Origin: Rugalucina vietnamica
Taxonomy: Eukaryota > Mollusca > Bivalvia > Lucinida > Lucinidae
NCBI GenBank assembly: GCA_964017185.1
Contig: OZ024880.1
Location: 39,770,329 to 39,834,328 of the forward strand
Length of the DNA: 64,000 bases
Direction: 5' to 3'
Each line of letters opens with the position of its first letter. Position 1 is the first letter of the stretch. The translations under genes were made by a program, and so were the position numbers. A model generated the notes under the pieces. It saw only the letters and a list, made by a program, of their open reading frames with translations. It did no database searches and was not told where the DNA came from. This document shows, piece after piece, positions 44,760-55,559 of this stretch.

Positions 44760-45454
44760 CCGCCAAGTGAGGTCGGGTCACGATTTTTGCCATTCATAAT
44801 TTCTAAAGCGTAATGGTACTTTTGCGCAGTCAATATCTCCCTGTCTCAGATAAAGTGTAAGATACGGTTGTACGTATCCCTAGCATAAGGACATAAAGCG
44901 CGATTGACGGGCCTATTAGGCGGGTTTTTTTTTCAGCACATATGATAATTACAATGTACCATGTTTTACTCAAGAAGAAATAATGTCTGAGTGGACAAAC
45001 TTTCATAGATTGTAGTCAGGCTTATGGAGGTAGCATTTGGTAAAATTTATCCAGCATGCCAGACAGATGAAAACGTAATCTAACCTGGAAGTAACTTGAA
45101 CAATGCTGATAAGCGTGTTGCTGAGCCCTCTAGAGCTGAGTTGGTAGGCATAAAATAATCTGTATTCGATGTTAGAAGGACTCATACAAGAATGTTTCAA
45201 GAATACCCAGTCTTTTTGATTAGCAATGTGAGATTCAGTGCGATTCTATCTAATGTGTAGCGCTGACAATAACGGCCATTCAGGAACTTCAAACTCTCAT
45301 ACATGTAAAACACGTTCAGCATGAAACATCATTGAATTTCTATGATTAACGTTACGTTGAAAGCGTAGTTGCAATTGTTTATCGATTCAGAATTGTAATG
45401 ACTAGAAAAGACTATAAAATATAAATAAGTTTTCTGCCTTTACATGTACGAGCG
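44760..45454. other. no identifiable feature
   Basis: No repeat family or gene was recognised. The frame at 45003-45200 (-) has no recognisable domain. Confidence 0.45.
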
Positions 45455-45542
45455 TAAGTACATGTACCTAATTGTCAATTTAGTTTTTTCCACCTTGGTT
45501 TTCTTTCTGATTGCGCCATTTCCTGATCGTTGCCTACTTTCA
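45455..45542 (+). mobile_element. short retroelement 3'-end fragment
   Basis: CTAATTGTCAATTTAGTTTTTTCC, TTTCTGATTGCGCCATTTCC and GATCGTTGCCTACTTTCAC are the last ~90 bp of the family, similar in extent to 29551-29684. Confidence 0.75.
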
Positions 45543-45975
45543 CATTTGTTTAAATGTCATTCAAACAAACGTTTCTGCGGCTTGGTTTGCGAGCCCTATA
45601 TGCGATAGGGTTTTCGCTTGGAACCTATGAAAAAGCCCGAACAGTCCACATGACAAAATGGCTGGTTTCTGATTCTTACTAATCCGGTAAGCCGTAGACA
45701 TTTGATCTTTAAAAGGTTGGCAGTGATTGGGTAAATGAAATCTAGCCAATCAACATCTTGCTTTAAGCACAGGTCGGGTATAGACCATTCTCCGCACTCT
45801 GATCAAAGTGGCGTCATTTTCACCAACAGCATTCACACCTAGTAAACCATGTAAATGAATGCCATACTACTGGGACCGAGTCTGTTTGCACCCGAAACGG
45901 CCCTACTTTTCTAAAGTCGCTTCATTGTAAGAAGTACTACGGCTTACTGAATAACCAATAAGTGTAGGTCGGAAA

Positions 45976-45994
45976 CCTAACCCTAACCCTAACC
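45976..45994. repeat. interstitial telomere-like repeat
   Basis: CCTAACCCTAACCCTAACC is about three units of (CCCTAA), the complement of the TTAGGG telomere repeat used by molluscs and most animals. It is short and embedded in non-telomeric sequence. Confidence 0.7.
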
Positions 45995-46719
45995 TATCTG
46001 ACCCTTCTTGTCCGTTATACATTATGCTAGCCGAGCCTTTTGTAGCATTTTAAAAGCTGTTTGCTGTATCATCCAAACAAAAGTTATTTGCTTACACTAC
46101 GAGTAAATTGTGCGCTTATCTTTTATTTCATAGTATCAAAAAAGTTATATTTTCATTAAAAATGGGAGATTTGCCTTGGAACGTTCGGCATTCACATGCC
46201 ACTCATATACCGGTCGGAGGATCGAACTCACAATCTGGCTTGGTTGCACATCGAATAAGATATCCCATAGACTGGACATTGACTGATTAGCCTTATGAGT
46301 GCCACGACACCCACCCGTCCACTGCACCTTTAATTTTCGTCAACGTCACAGATGTACAGCATCAACGTCGCAATTTTGACGCTAACATTGAGAGAAGTAC
46401 TAACAATTTACATATTAACCGATTATGAATTTAAATAATTGAGAAACGTGCAAGATGTAAGAATTGCTACATGTATAGTACTGTCCAATGAAAACGCAGC
46501 AATTATAAAAAGTTCAATATTTTGTTTTTGCTAAATATTTCTGTTTCGTTATGTTTTATTTCAGTATTGTGAACTTGTTAAAATTATGACAAGGTATGTT
46601 TTCTGATAAGTAATGCCGTGAGCCGAAGGCAGCTTACACGTTAACTGTCAAAAAGCTCGCAAAACCAGAATTCGATGTGCAAGACGTGCAAAAAATTTCA
46701 GTTACACATTAAACTGCGC

Positions 46720-47030
46720 CTACATGACACATGATCAAGGGAACTTTAGAATTCAGAAAAGTAAGAATAGAGGGACCTGGTGCAGGAATCGATGGAATTA
46801 AATTCAAAGTCCCGCCATAGACAACAAGTGGGAACGATAATGTATCACACTACATAACAATTTTTCCGACAACATACTCGAAGAGCTGTGTGACTAGCAA
46901 TTTCCCAACAAGGTAGCCATCCGGCTAGTCTCAACCAAAACCAAAGGCAACGAGCACAACAGAGAGGCAGACAGAATAAAGATACACCATTTTTACCGGG
47001 ACGCCAATTACCTTTTGTGACTCGTGTCAT
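46720..47030 (-). mobile_element. distant relative of the retroelement tail
   Basis: GTGTGACTAGCAATTTCCCA followed by AAGGTAGCCATCCGGCTAGT has the same hairpin layout as GTGAGCAGCTATTTCCCA ... GGCGGCCACTCAG in the main family. AGCACAACAGAGAGGCAGAC follows at the equivalent place. Sequence identity is low, so the relationship is tentative. Confidence 0.4.
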
Positions 47031-47159
47031 TATGGATTATAAAGAAAATAATTTAATATAACACGTATTGTGTTCAACTGAGTGGCATATGCTAAACCGA
47101 CCAAAAGCTTTTGGTGCAATTAAGTTTAAATCCCAACCTACGACACCAGAATCATAGAG

Positions 47160-47160
<1 letters not shown>

Positions 47161-47201
<41 letters not shown>

Positions 47202-47202
47202 T
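47161..47202 (+). repeat. (TTA)n microsatellite
   Basis: An uninterrupted run of about 14 TTA/ATT triplets. Confidence 0.95.
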
Positions 47203-47749
47203 TTACATGGACAGCGAAATTGTATACATGATTTACTAAAAACGGATTTTAATAAAAATACACAATGTGCTCAGCTGGCTAACACGTGTATCATTGGCTT
47301 CGAAAACGTAAAATATGCATTCTTGACGTCATAAGTAACATTTTGACCAACGCAAAACCACACGGACATGCAAAGCGCGTCTAAATTTCAAGCGCAAAGT
47401 CATGGTAAATCACGGATTCAAGACGCTTTGTCCTAAAGTCGAACCGATGAAAATCAGATTTACAAATCAACGATACTAAAAGTCTGGTGCATATCGGGAT
47501 AGAAATGTCAAGTAAACTGACTCCACTACGGCCTTCTTTCACCCACGTCACAACACGCCCAATCCGACTAATATGTTTTAAAGATACCAAGCAACCAAGG
47601 CACATGGGGGCTACTCTCAGTCAGACGGATGGGATAAGTTTAGTCAACGCATAGCACCAGGCAATATGACACTGTAGCCAGTTGAGCGGTTTAAACGCGG
47701 TATTTCAGAAGTAAAATTTTCATTTAAAACTTATTTTTATAGTTGGGTT

Positions 47750-48010
47750 TACACTATGTTCTCGGCGGTTACGGCGGCCACGTTTCAGACAACCGTGATC
47801 AAAACGGGATAAACGTGAGGCAACACAGGGGAACGGGATAGCCAAAAGTAGCAGGCCGTGATAACCATGGACACCGTGGCAAATGTTTTGAGTTTAAAAA
47901 TCTGCCACGGCAGTCACGCCGGAAACGAGAAACGTAATGGGCCGTGATAAAACGGACTGAACGTAACACACCGTGACAGAACGTACATGTTACAGTACGT
48001 AGCGAAACTT
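47750..48010. repeat. CCGTGATAAAACGG word swarm
   Basis: CCGTGATAA, AACGGGATAAACGTG and CACGGCAGTCACGCCGG-type words recur in both orientations across about 260 bp that is more GC-rich than its surroundings. The style matches the swarms at 38335, 56335 and 60060, but the word differs. Confidence 0.5.
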
Positions 48011-48454
48011 GGAGGCGGTCCGTAGTGCATCGGGAAGCCATGTTGATGCAAGTGTCGAACATTATACTCCTTTACCATTATTTAATTTGTTTCTATTATA
48101 TACATTTCACTCCAGTTTATGTTTTTAATAATTTTACTTCTATTTTATCTAATTTGTAATATGTTTCATTTACTCTGACGGGTGTATTTTTGCATCCTGG
48201 TGCATATACTGCATATGAGCACGGTTTAAGAAATACTTAAGTTGGTCGTATGTTGATCTTAAAGTTGAGATGACTTTGAGTTAACAACATAATCTTCTTT
48301 TTCAAAAGCAAAAGTTTGACACCAGAAGTTTCTTCGTTATATTTATGTATATTTACATTTTTGATGCAGTCTTAATGAATCTTTAGAATTGAAATGCGGT
48401 TCATACAATGTAGTTCCATGAACAACAACAGTGTGTCAGGCGACAAGACATGAT

Positions 48455-48530
48455 CCAAAGTGGACGTCATCAAACCCATGGCTCTTCCCGGTGTAATTGG
48501 ACGTTGTAAACGTTATGACGTCATCGATGT
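48455..48530. promoter_or_regulatory. CRE-like sites upstream of an open frame
   Basis: A perfect CRE palindrome TGACGTCA lies at 48516-48523, and GGACGTCATC occurs near 48463. An ATTGG (inverted CCAAT) is at 48496-48500. They lie about 150 bp upstream of the ATG at 48679. This is a promoter-like combination, but no TATA box or transcript evidence is available. Confidence 0.35.
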
Positions 48531-48678
48531 CGTTCCGCTGTTTGAACACACACCGTGCATGATTTCTCTGTTTGCTTGTTAATGTGATCAATTTGATATT
48601 TTTTCAATACGCAATAGAGAGAAATGAATGTTAATATAAGCAATGAGTTTTGTTTTGAAGCGTAAATAGCTATGAACT

Positions 48679-49155
48679 ATGAACCACAGTGAGTCGCTTG
48701 CAAATCGTACACGAGCCCCTTCGGCGTTCAGTTACTTTTCAGGGAATGGAATTTATTTCTTAAATAAAGACGACGAGAAGCATCTTTTGCAACTCGAAGT
48801 TAAAAGTGTTCAATTTGGAAATGAAAGCTTGACGTCTCGGGTGAAGAAGAGGGCGATGTTATATCTTAAAAAGGCTGAGCCGTTAGGCTCACGGAAAGCT
48901 TTTACTAGTATCGGCTTTCATCGGTACCCGTACGTCGTCCGTTGCTGTCCACCGTCTTCAAAATTCTTTCCAGAACCGCTTGTTAACGGTCACGGGGGCA
49001 GCCTAGTAGAGATTTTCGAATTAAGAGAGCCCGGACATCGGGTAAAATATAGCGATGTCAACCGGAGTCCGAACGTTCGGACTTCGGATCTTGTTCCGAA
49101 GTTCGGATCCAATCACATCGAAGGTTCGCTAAAAATCAAAGTGTCCAATATATAA
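48679..49155 (+). CDS. unassigned 158-residue open frame
   Basis: The frame starts with an ATG (MNHSESLANR) and ends at a TAA. It is the longest ATG-initiated frame in the window and its base composition is more GC-rich than its flanks. I recognise no domain, signal peptide or membrane segment; residues 30-65 are charged (KDDEKHL, KKRAMLYLKK). The second half (from about 48877) overlaps a reversed, decayed end of the CTCAGGTGAGC-ended repeat (GCTGAGCCGTTAGGCTCACGG, then GTCGTCCGTTGCTGTCCACCG). A near-palindrome lies at 49062-49087 near the C-terminal end. CRE-like sites upstream could drive it. It may be a chance frame or a lineage-specific exon. Confidence 0.25.
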   Translation: MNHSESLANRTRAPSAFSYFSGNGIYFLNKDDEKHLLQLEVKSVQFGNESLTSRVKKRAMLYLKKAEPLGSRKAFTSIGFHRYPYVVRCCPPSSKFFPEPLVNGHGGSLVEIFELREPGHRVKYSDVNRSPNVRTSDLVPKFGSNHIEGSLKIKVSNI

Positions 49156-49635
49156 TACGTTATGATAACATGTCAAGGTCTTTGCCTGACAGATCTTTAA
49201 TAAGCGAATTCTTAAGCTGGTGTGTGTATACATGCAGGAAAGAAATAGAATTCCATTAATAATTATGATTATCTATGAAGTGTCTACTTAAATGTTCGCT
49301 GAAAGTTTGACAAAATGGGAACTTGAGTAAATGTTCAAGAATGTTTTGATGACGGCATAATTTTGCAAATTAACTGAGATGTAGAAAGGAGTAAATATAT
49401 GACATATGCGTCACAGTCAGTAAATGTGGCTTGCTTCCGGTGGATGTAAAAGTGACACTTTTAACAATGAAATTAACATATGTGTATTGCTATTTTCAAC
49501 TTTAAGTATGATGTTATATGACGTTTTTTTCTGCGTCACATCAACGGCAACCCAAGCTAAGTTCAGCAACTCTTGCTTATGAATGCTCATCGTAGGAACA
49601 CTGGATTTACATAAATGTCTTATAACCAAACGTTC

Positions 49636-49727
49636 AAGATTCTAGCTTTATTCTGTGACTGTACAGACTGGTTTGTGTTGAACCGGGTCGGAACCCCCGA
49701 AGACCGATTTTTCTCGCGTCACGGCTC
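49636..49727. mobile_element. GAGCC MITE, terminal fragment
   Basis: TTCTAGCTTTATTCTGTGACTGTACAG, TTTGTGTTGAACC and TTTTCTCGCGTCACGGCTC are the outer ~90 bp of one end. The hairpin and the other end are missing. Confidence 0.7.
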
Positions 49728-49923
49728 ATATGATCCGAAGGTTCGAACCATCTGGATGTTTGTTTCCAAACCTCCTAACCTTTAATCTTACTCCGCAACC
49801 CCTTATTTTCGTCCATGTTGGCTTTTTCAATCGTTTATAGACTAATATTTATATTTTTATTGCAATCGCCCTAAATGAAAGTATCTTTCTTGATGTTCTT
49901 CATTTCCCAATACAAAACATTAA

Positions 49924-50040
49924 GTCACGTGATCTAGAGGCCACGCCTATTGGCGGGGCGACGTCAAAAACCAACCAGTGACGTTGTTTGTTTACTCTTG
50001 TTGGCGTGACGTCGGTCGCATATCGCCATGACGTTAAGTG
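49924..50040. promoter_or_regulatory. CpG-rich block with E-box, GC box and CRE half-sites
   Basis: TCACGTGATC, CTATTGGCGGGGCG and several GACGTC/TGACGT words (about 49971, 49980, 50009, 50031) occur within 120 bp. Such clusters are common in housekeeping promoters. No gene was identified on either side, so this is only a candidate. Confidence 0.3.
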
Positions 50041-50162
50041 CGAAAATTTGACGTTTTGGCTGTTCCAAAATTACGTTAAGTCGGATTTAATGTCAAATAA
50101 CATGAAAATGAGCGATGATATGTGCAACTGAAAATCTGATACATGATTGATAAATAAGTATT

Positions 50163-50299
50163 GAAATTCAGATTTTAGCTTTCACTGGATGATGAAAAAC
50201 ATTAGCTGTTTTAATGTCTCCGAGAAGCCCTTCGGGCTTCACAGACATTAAAGTAGCCTAATATTGTTCATCATCCAGTGAAAGCTAAAATCTGAATTC
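50163..50299. repeat. 140-bp nested fold-back
   Basis: ATTCAGATTTTAGCTTTCAC... (50165-50196) pairs perfectly with 50267-50297. TAATGTCT (50212-50219) pairs with 50243-50250, and GAAGCCC/GGGCTTC (50224-50240) closes a 3-nt loop. The whole folds into one interrupted hairpin with a GC-rich tip. It is probably a small MITE; no target duplication is obvious. Confidence 0.85.
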
Positions 50300-50304
50300 C
50301 AATC

Positions 50305-53300
50305 CTTAAGTAATTGCTGCAGCGAAACAAATGGTCAAGTTAGCAACAAATTTGCTGCAGTGAAAAATATCAAATTATCAGCAATTTCATGTACCAACAC
50401 TTTTTGTCGATGAGTTTTTTTCGTTTTAGCCTGGCTGTGAGCACTATAGAAAACGATTATGAATGTTGCAAACAAAACGTTTCTATCAAACCTATGACAT
50501 GAGTTATGGACTAAATAATCACAGTAATGACCTGCCAATATTGTATATTCCATATCAGAAACCACAATAGGAAAGGAACTCTATAAGCTTAAAGCTTTCG
50601 TTCTAATCCTACAATTTGCTATTGTATGTATATATGTTTGCATGTCAATTTGAAATTGAGAATAAATATGTTTAAACCAAATGCCCTGCTAGTAGTAAAA
50701 GTGAAAAAAGTCATGTTAGCAGTAAATTTGCTTCAGCGGTAAACGGTCAAGGTGGCAGCAATTTTGCTGCAGCGAAAAACAGTCATGCTAGCTGCAATTT
50801 TGATGCAGCCAAAATGTTAGGTTAGCAGCAATTTTGCTGCAGCGAAAAACGATCATGTAAGCAGCAGTTTTGATGCAGCAAACATAGTCATGTTAGAAGC
50901 AAACCTGCTGCAGCGAAAAACGGTCAAGTTAGCAGCTGCAATGTTGCCTCGGCATATTTTTTTTTGATTGTTTTTGTTTCAGTATAGCTGTGCATAGCAA
51001 TTTTGATGCAGTGAAAAGCGGTCATGTTAGCAGAAATTTTACTGCAGCGATACATGATCAAGTTAGCAGCAATTTTGCTGCAGCGAAAAATGGTACTTTA
51101 ACATGTAGCAGCAGTTTTGCTGAAGAAAATTTTGTTTACGGTTATTTTTGTTTCTGTCTGGCTGTGAGCGCTATAGAAAATGATGATGTATGTTGCAAAC
51201 AGAACTTTTCATCCCGCCTATGACCCAAGTAATAGACCGAAGTTCCCAAACCAGCAGTAAAAGTGAAAAGTACTAGGAGATTTTGTCGACAAATTGTTTA
51301 GTTATAGTGTGGCTGTGAGTGTGGCTATAGAAGACATTGACGAACGCCTCAAACAATGTTTTCTGATGGAACGAAAAACTTCCGTGTTACATGTAACAGC
51401 AATTTTCCAGCAGCGGAAACCGGTCATCTAAGCTGCAGGTTTGATGGCAAAAATGGTCATTTATATGTTAGCAGCAATTTTGATGCAGCAAAAACGGTCA
51501 AAAAATTAGCAGCAAACCTGCTGCAGCGAAAAAATGGTCATGTCAGCTGCAATGTTGCCTCAGCATTTTTTTTTTTGTCTCCGATTGTTTTCGTTTCAGT
51601 CTGGCTGTGAACAACAATTTTGCTGCGATGAAAAGCGGTCATGTTAGCAGTAATTTTGCTGAAGCGAAACACGGTCATGTTAGCAAACATATTAATGCAG
51701 CAAAAATGGCCAAGTTAGCTGCAAATCTGCTGCAGCGAAAAACTGTCGAGTAAGCAGCGATGTTGCCCCAGCAAATATTTGTTTCCGATTGTTTTCATTT
51801 CACTCTGAATGTGAACAGCAATTTTGCTGCAGCGAAAAGCGGTCATGTTAGCAGTAATTTTGCCGCAGCGAAAAAGTGTCATGTTAGCAGCAATTTTGCT
51901 GCAGTGAAAAGCGGTCTTGTTTTAGTGTGGCTAAATTTTGATGCATCGAAAAAGGGTTAATTAAGCAGCAAACCTGCTCCAGGGAAAAGCGGTAAAGTCA
52001 GTATCAATTTTGCCGCAGCGAATTTGTCTCCGGTTGTTTTCGTTTAAGTCAGGCTGTGAACAGCGATTTTGGTGCTGCGAAAAACTGCTATGATAGCAGT
52101 AATTTTGCTGCATCGAAGAAAAAAGGTCAAGTTAGCAGCAAGTTTGCTGCAGCTGTGAGCACATTAGAAAATAAAAAAAAAAATGTTTGCGGCATTCATC
52201 AACGTTTTTTCTAGCGCTCACAGTCAGATTAAAACGAAAACAAAAAATTCACTCTTACTACCGGCAGAAAATGTTTGTCAATAACTAGGGCCATAGGTTC
52301 GAAAAGTAATGTTGGCGGCATTCATAATTGATTTCTATAACGCACACAGCCAGAATAAAACGTAAACAAAATGTCGTCAGTTTTATTTTCACTCTTAATG
52401 CTGGCAAGGAACTTCGGTCCATAACTCGGCTCACAGGTTAAAAATTATGTTTACAACATTCATCATCGTTTATATAGGGCTTACAGCCAGATCAAACTGC
52501 GAAAGAACAATAAGTTGACGTTGGGCCCTGGGTTGGATAGCAAAATTCTGCTTGCGGCATTCATCATCGTTTTCTATGGCGCTTACAGCCAGGCTAAAAC
52601 GAAACAAAATCTTCGACAAAAATTTTCGCTGCAGCAACTTGCTGCTACATGTAATTTAACGTTTTTCGCTGCAGTAAATTTGCTGCTTACTTGACCGTTT
52701 TTCGCTGCAGCAAAATTGCTGCCAACTTGCAAAATTGATGCTACAAAATTGCTGCTACAAAACTGTTGCTTGGCCGTTTTTTCGCTGCAGCGAAATTTTC
52801 TGCCAACCTGACTGCTTTTCACTGCTGCGACTTTGCTGCTAATGCACCACTCATTTGTATCCACGGCTTCTTTAGGGCGGGGGATAGTGGGAAGGCAGCG
52901 GGGCTAATGTACCGGGGTTTAACCTTTGAGTCCCGGCATTGCTGGGGATGTGCCGAGGTTTTAATTTCCATATATTATAAGATCACATTAATTCAAATTA
53001 GATGCTAGTTGTATTTTCTAACGTTTTATTTTAAACATTTTTGGTCCTTATTTAATTTGCAAATGTACCTGTACATTTACATGTAGAAATTCAAGCCTGT
53101 TTCTCATGTACATTTATGTTTTATTAGAACAAAACCAGCTGTTGTTCCATATTATTGTCAGCCTCCGGAGAGCCGCAGCTTTTAGCAGGGATTGTGCCAC
53201 AAATCTAACCCCGCAGTGCCGGGCTTTTAGCGGGGCTTTAAAACTAAAGATATTCCCCGGCCCCAAGTGACTTGTGCATAACTTGACCGTTTTTCGCTGC

Positions 53301-53630
53301 AGCAAAATTGCTGCTTGCTAGACCGTTTATCGCTGCAGCAGAAAATGCTGCTAACGACCGTTTTTCGCTGCAGCAAATTTACCGCTAACTTGCCTGTTGT
53401 AGCAGACTTGTTGTTAACATGCACGTTTGCTGCTACCATGACCGTTTTTGCTGCAGCAAAATTGCTGCAAACTTGACCTTTTTTCGCTGCAGAAAATTTA
53501 CTGCTAGCTTCACCGTTTTTTCGCTGCAGCAAAATTGCTGCTATCTTGGACCGTTTATCGCTGCAGCAAATTTGCTACTACGTTGACCGTTTTTCACTGA
53601 GGAGAAATTGCTGCTAAGAGTAATTCAGTA
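50305..53630. repeat. GCAATTTTGCTGCAGCGAAAAACGGTCA swarm, inverted halves
   Basis: From 50305 to 52160 the words GTTAGCAGCAATTTTGCTGC and AGCGAAAAACGGTCA recur dozens of times on the plus strand. Longer TTCGTTTCAGTCTGGCTGTGA blocks are interspersed every 200-400 bp. From about 52200 to 53630 the same words and blocks appear reversed (TGACCGTTTTTCGCTGCAGC, CACAGCCAGAATAAAACG). The centre near 52870-53260 is GC-richer. The region is a large palindromic array with no gene; its frames are compositional. Confidence 0.85.
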
Positions 53631-53662
53631 ATTCACTTTGGCTCCATGTTGCCATATCTAAA

Positions 53663-53706
53663 GGGTCACTGAAGAGGCTTAAGTAGCCGAAACCATGATA
53701 TGGCCC
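53663..53706 (+). ncRNA. type I hammerhead ribozyme motif (HHR-2)
   Basis: Stem I is GGGTCA/TGGCCC (53663-53668/53701-53706). The core CTGAAGA at 53669-53675 differs from CTGATGA only at position 7, the one core position known to vary. Stem II is GGCT/AGCC (53676-53679/53685-53688) with a 5-nt loop, followed by GAAA at 53689-53692. The stem III segment CCATGA hardly pairs. Cleavage is predicted between 53700 and 53701. It is probably weak as a monomer. Confidence 0.7.
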
Positions 53707-54327
53707 ATTCCCATTCTCATTAATATGTTCACTGCTCTTAAAGGATCTCAGTTTCATTTTATTTGCTATTACTGCTGCTGGTGTTGTGCCGTGTTGCGGG
53801 CCCTAAAAAGTCTCCCCGTACATCATCCGTAGTGCAGATTATATTTTCTGTTCGGTCCTTTGAGATCAGCGAGGATATTCTGAGAAATCAGAAAATTATT
53901 ATCGGTTAAGATACATTTTCTAACCAATATTTAAAATTTTTGGTCCAATTTGGAGAGTATTAGTCTTTGTATTGAATACTCAATATAGTCCATACTATCT
54001 CCCTTTGAATGTTTTTGCTGCTTTAAAAGGATCAAACCTTTATATTTTATTTGCTATTACTGCACCTGGTGTTGTGTCGTGTGGCGGCCCTAAAAAGTCA
54101 TCCCGTACATCATCCATAGTGCAGATTATATTTTTATTTAGGTTCTTTGAGATCATTAAAGATATTCAGAATGTTCAAAACACTCCCTTTGAGAAATATA
54201 CTTGTAAGCAATGTTTGAATTATTTGACCCCGTTTAGGAATTTCGTTTAGGATTTAGACTTCTCATGTAAATTTTCCAATTTCCAAATGGCAGTACAATA
54301 GCCTGGCTTTCGTTGCCGGTTTATAAA

Positions 54328-54373
54328 GGGTTACTGATGAGGGTCCATTACCCGAAATTGTGCAACATAGTCC
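54328..54373 (+). ncRNA. hammerhead ribozyme motif, decayed (HHR-3)
   Basis: Stem I is GGGTTA/TAGTCC (54328-54333/54368-54373) with two G-U pairs. Core CTGATGA is at 54334-54340. Stem II GGGT/ACCC is at 54341-54344/54350-54353, with GAAA at 54354-54357 and TTG/CAA stem III. Position 16.1 is C (54366) rather than U, so the A-U pair beside the cleavage site is lost. Activity is doubtful. Confidence 0.7.
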
Positions 54374-54490
54374 ATACTAACTCCCTTTGAATGTTTTTGC
54401 TGCTTCCAAAGAATCAAACCTTTATATTTTATCTGTTGAAAGTTGCAAAATTACAGTAATTCACTTTGGCTCCATGTTGCCATATCTAAA

Positions 54491-54534
54491 GGGTCACTGA
54501 AGAGGCTTTGGTAGCCGAAACCATGGTATGGCCC
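54491..54534 (+). ncRNA. type I hammerhead ribozyme motif (HHR-4)
   Basis: Stem I is GGGTCA/TGGCCC (54491-54496/54529-54534). Core CTGAAGA is at 54497-54503. Stem II is GGCT/AGCC (54504-54507/54113-style pairing at 54513-54516) with a TTGGT loop. GAAA is at 54517-54520. The stem III segment is the palindrome CCATGG (54521-54526). T127 and A128 of this block (54527, 54528) precede the predicted cleavage. A palindromic stem III would allow dimeric hammerheads, as known for ribozymes with minimal stem III. Confidence 0.78.
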
Positions 54535-54555
54535 ATCCCCATTCTCATTAATATA

Positions 54556-55526
54556 CTACTCAAACTTTGATAAGCATCAAAACTTTATTTTGATTACAGG
54601 ACATATTGGTAATCTAACACCCGAAATTTTGCTATAGATATATAGCAGCACCATCATCGTGCTTTTTTTTCTCGTTGCCTGCGAGCCCTTCTCACAGACT
54701 TGCAGAAACGAAGGAAACCCCTTGAATTTATAGTTGTCACTGTTGCCTACCCTATCCAATTCTGTCATTCATCCTCTCTTGCTGTTTCATTCATTTAAAC
54801 TGTAAAACTGTTTTGATAATCGAAAGTCGATACTTTTGTGTCTAAAATGCACGTTTGAAATTTTTTACAGAAATCTGTGATTTTTGGTTAAAAACACGAT
54901 TTTTACCAAAAACTTTTTTTTCGCTTAAAAATGTTGTCCTTTGCATGGCGAGCATGAAAACCATTTTTGAATACGCACTTTGGTTAGCTCAAACCAGCGT
55001 TTTTAAAATTTGTTGTCAGATGTTTAATCACATAATACAAATTACGTTCAGTCAAATGACAAATGTTTTAAAACGCTGTAAAATCGAAACCAATGCCCGT
55101 AGCTCAAATCGGTTTTCTGTTCCATACTCGAAGCCCAAAGGGCAACGTTTTGAGCGAAAATAAATCTTTTGGTAAAAAATCGTGATTAACCAAAAATCAC
55201 AGATTTTTGAAATTTTCCAAAAGTGCATTTTAGACACAAAACTATCGACATTTCGATATCAAAACAGTTTTGCAGTTGATTGAACCAGTAAGAGGAGATG
55301 AATGACAGAATTGGCTAGGGTACGCAACAGTGGCAACTTCAGTTTCAGGGAGTTTCCATCGTTTCTGCAAGTCTGCGAAAAGCGCTGGCAGGCAACGCGA
55401 AAAAAGATGGAATGTTTGCACAGTGTTGGTATTGCATCATATCTATAGCAAAATTTCGGGTGTTAGATTACAAGTTTGTTCTGTGAACAAAAATAAAAAT
55501 TTTGATGTTTATCAAACTTTGGGTAG
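54556..55526. mobile_element. long-TIR element inserted in hammerhead repeat
   Basis: CTACTCAAACTTTGATAAGC at 54556 is inverted at the right end (to 55526), and the two halves pair over roughly 400 bp each (landmarks TTGCTATAGATATATAGCAG, TTTTGTGTCTAAAATGCA and CGCTTAAAAATGTTG). TATA flanks both sides (54552-54555, 55527-55530). The paralogous site at 53719-53735 is empty (CTCATTAATATGTTCACTGC). The TA-rich duplication suggests a Tc1/mariner-type target. No transposase is present. Confidence 0.85.
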
Positions 55527-55559
55527 TATACGTTCCCTGCTCTTAAAGGCTCTCAGTTT

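Larger units (their letters stand above)
53626..54551 (+). repeat. tandem hammerhead-bounded monomers
   Basis: Two ~828-bp-apart copies of CAGTAATTCACTTTGGCTCC (53626, 54454) bracket homologous monomers. The 3' flank of each ribozyme continues into the same sequence (TTTTATTTGCTATTACTGC, GGCCCTAAAAAGTC, TAGTGCAGATTATATTTT). Predicted cleavage positions are 53700/53701, 53985/53986 (5' ribozyme half deleted), 54367/54368 and 54528/54529, giving intervals of 285, 382 and 161 bp. After an inserted element the repeat resumes at 55531-55575. Confidence 0.8.

Noticed and set aside
46190-46310. Possible tRNA on the minus strand (GGATCGAACTC)
   Set aside because: No D arm or acceptor pairing could be found.
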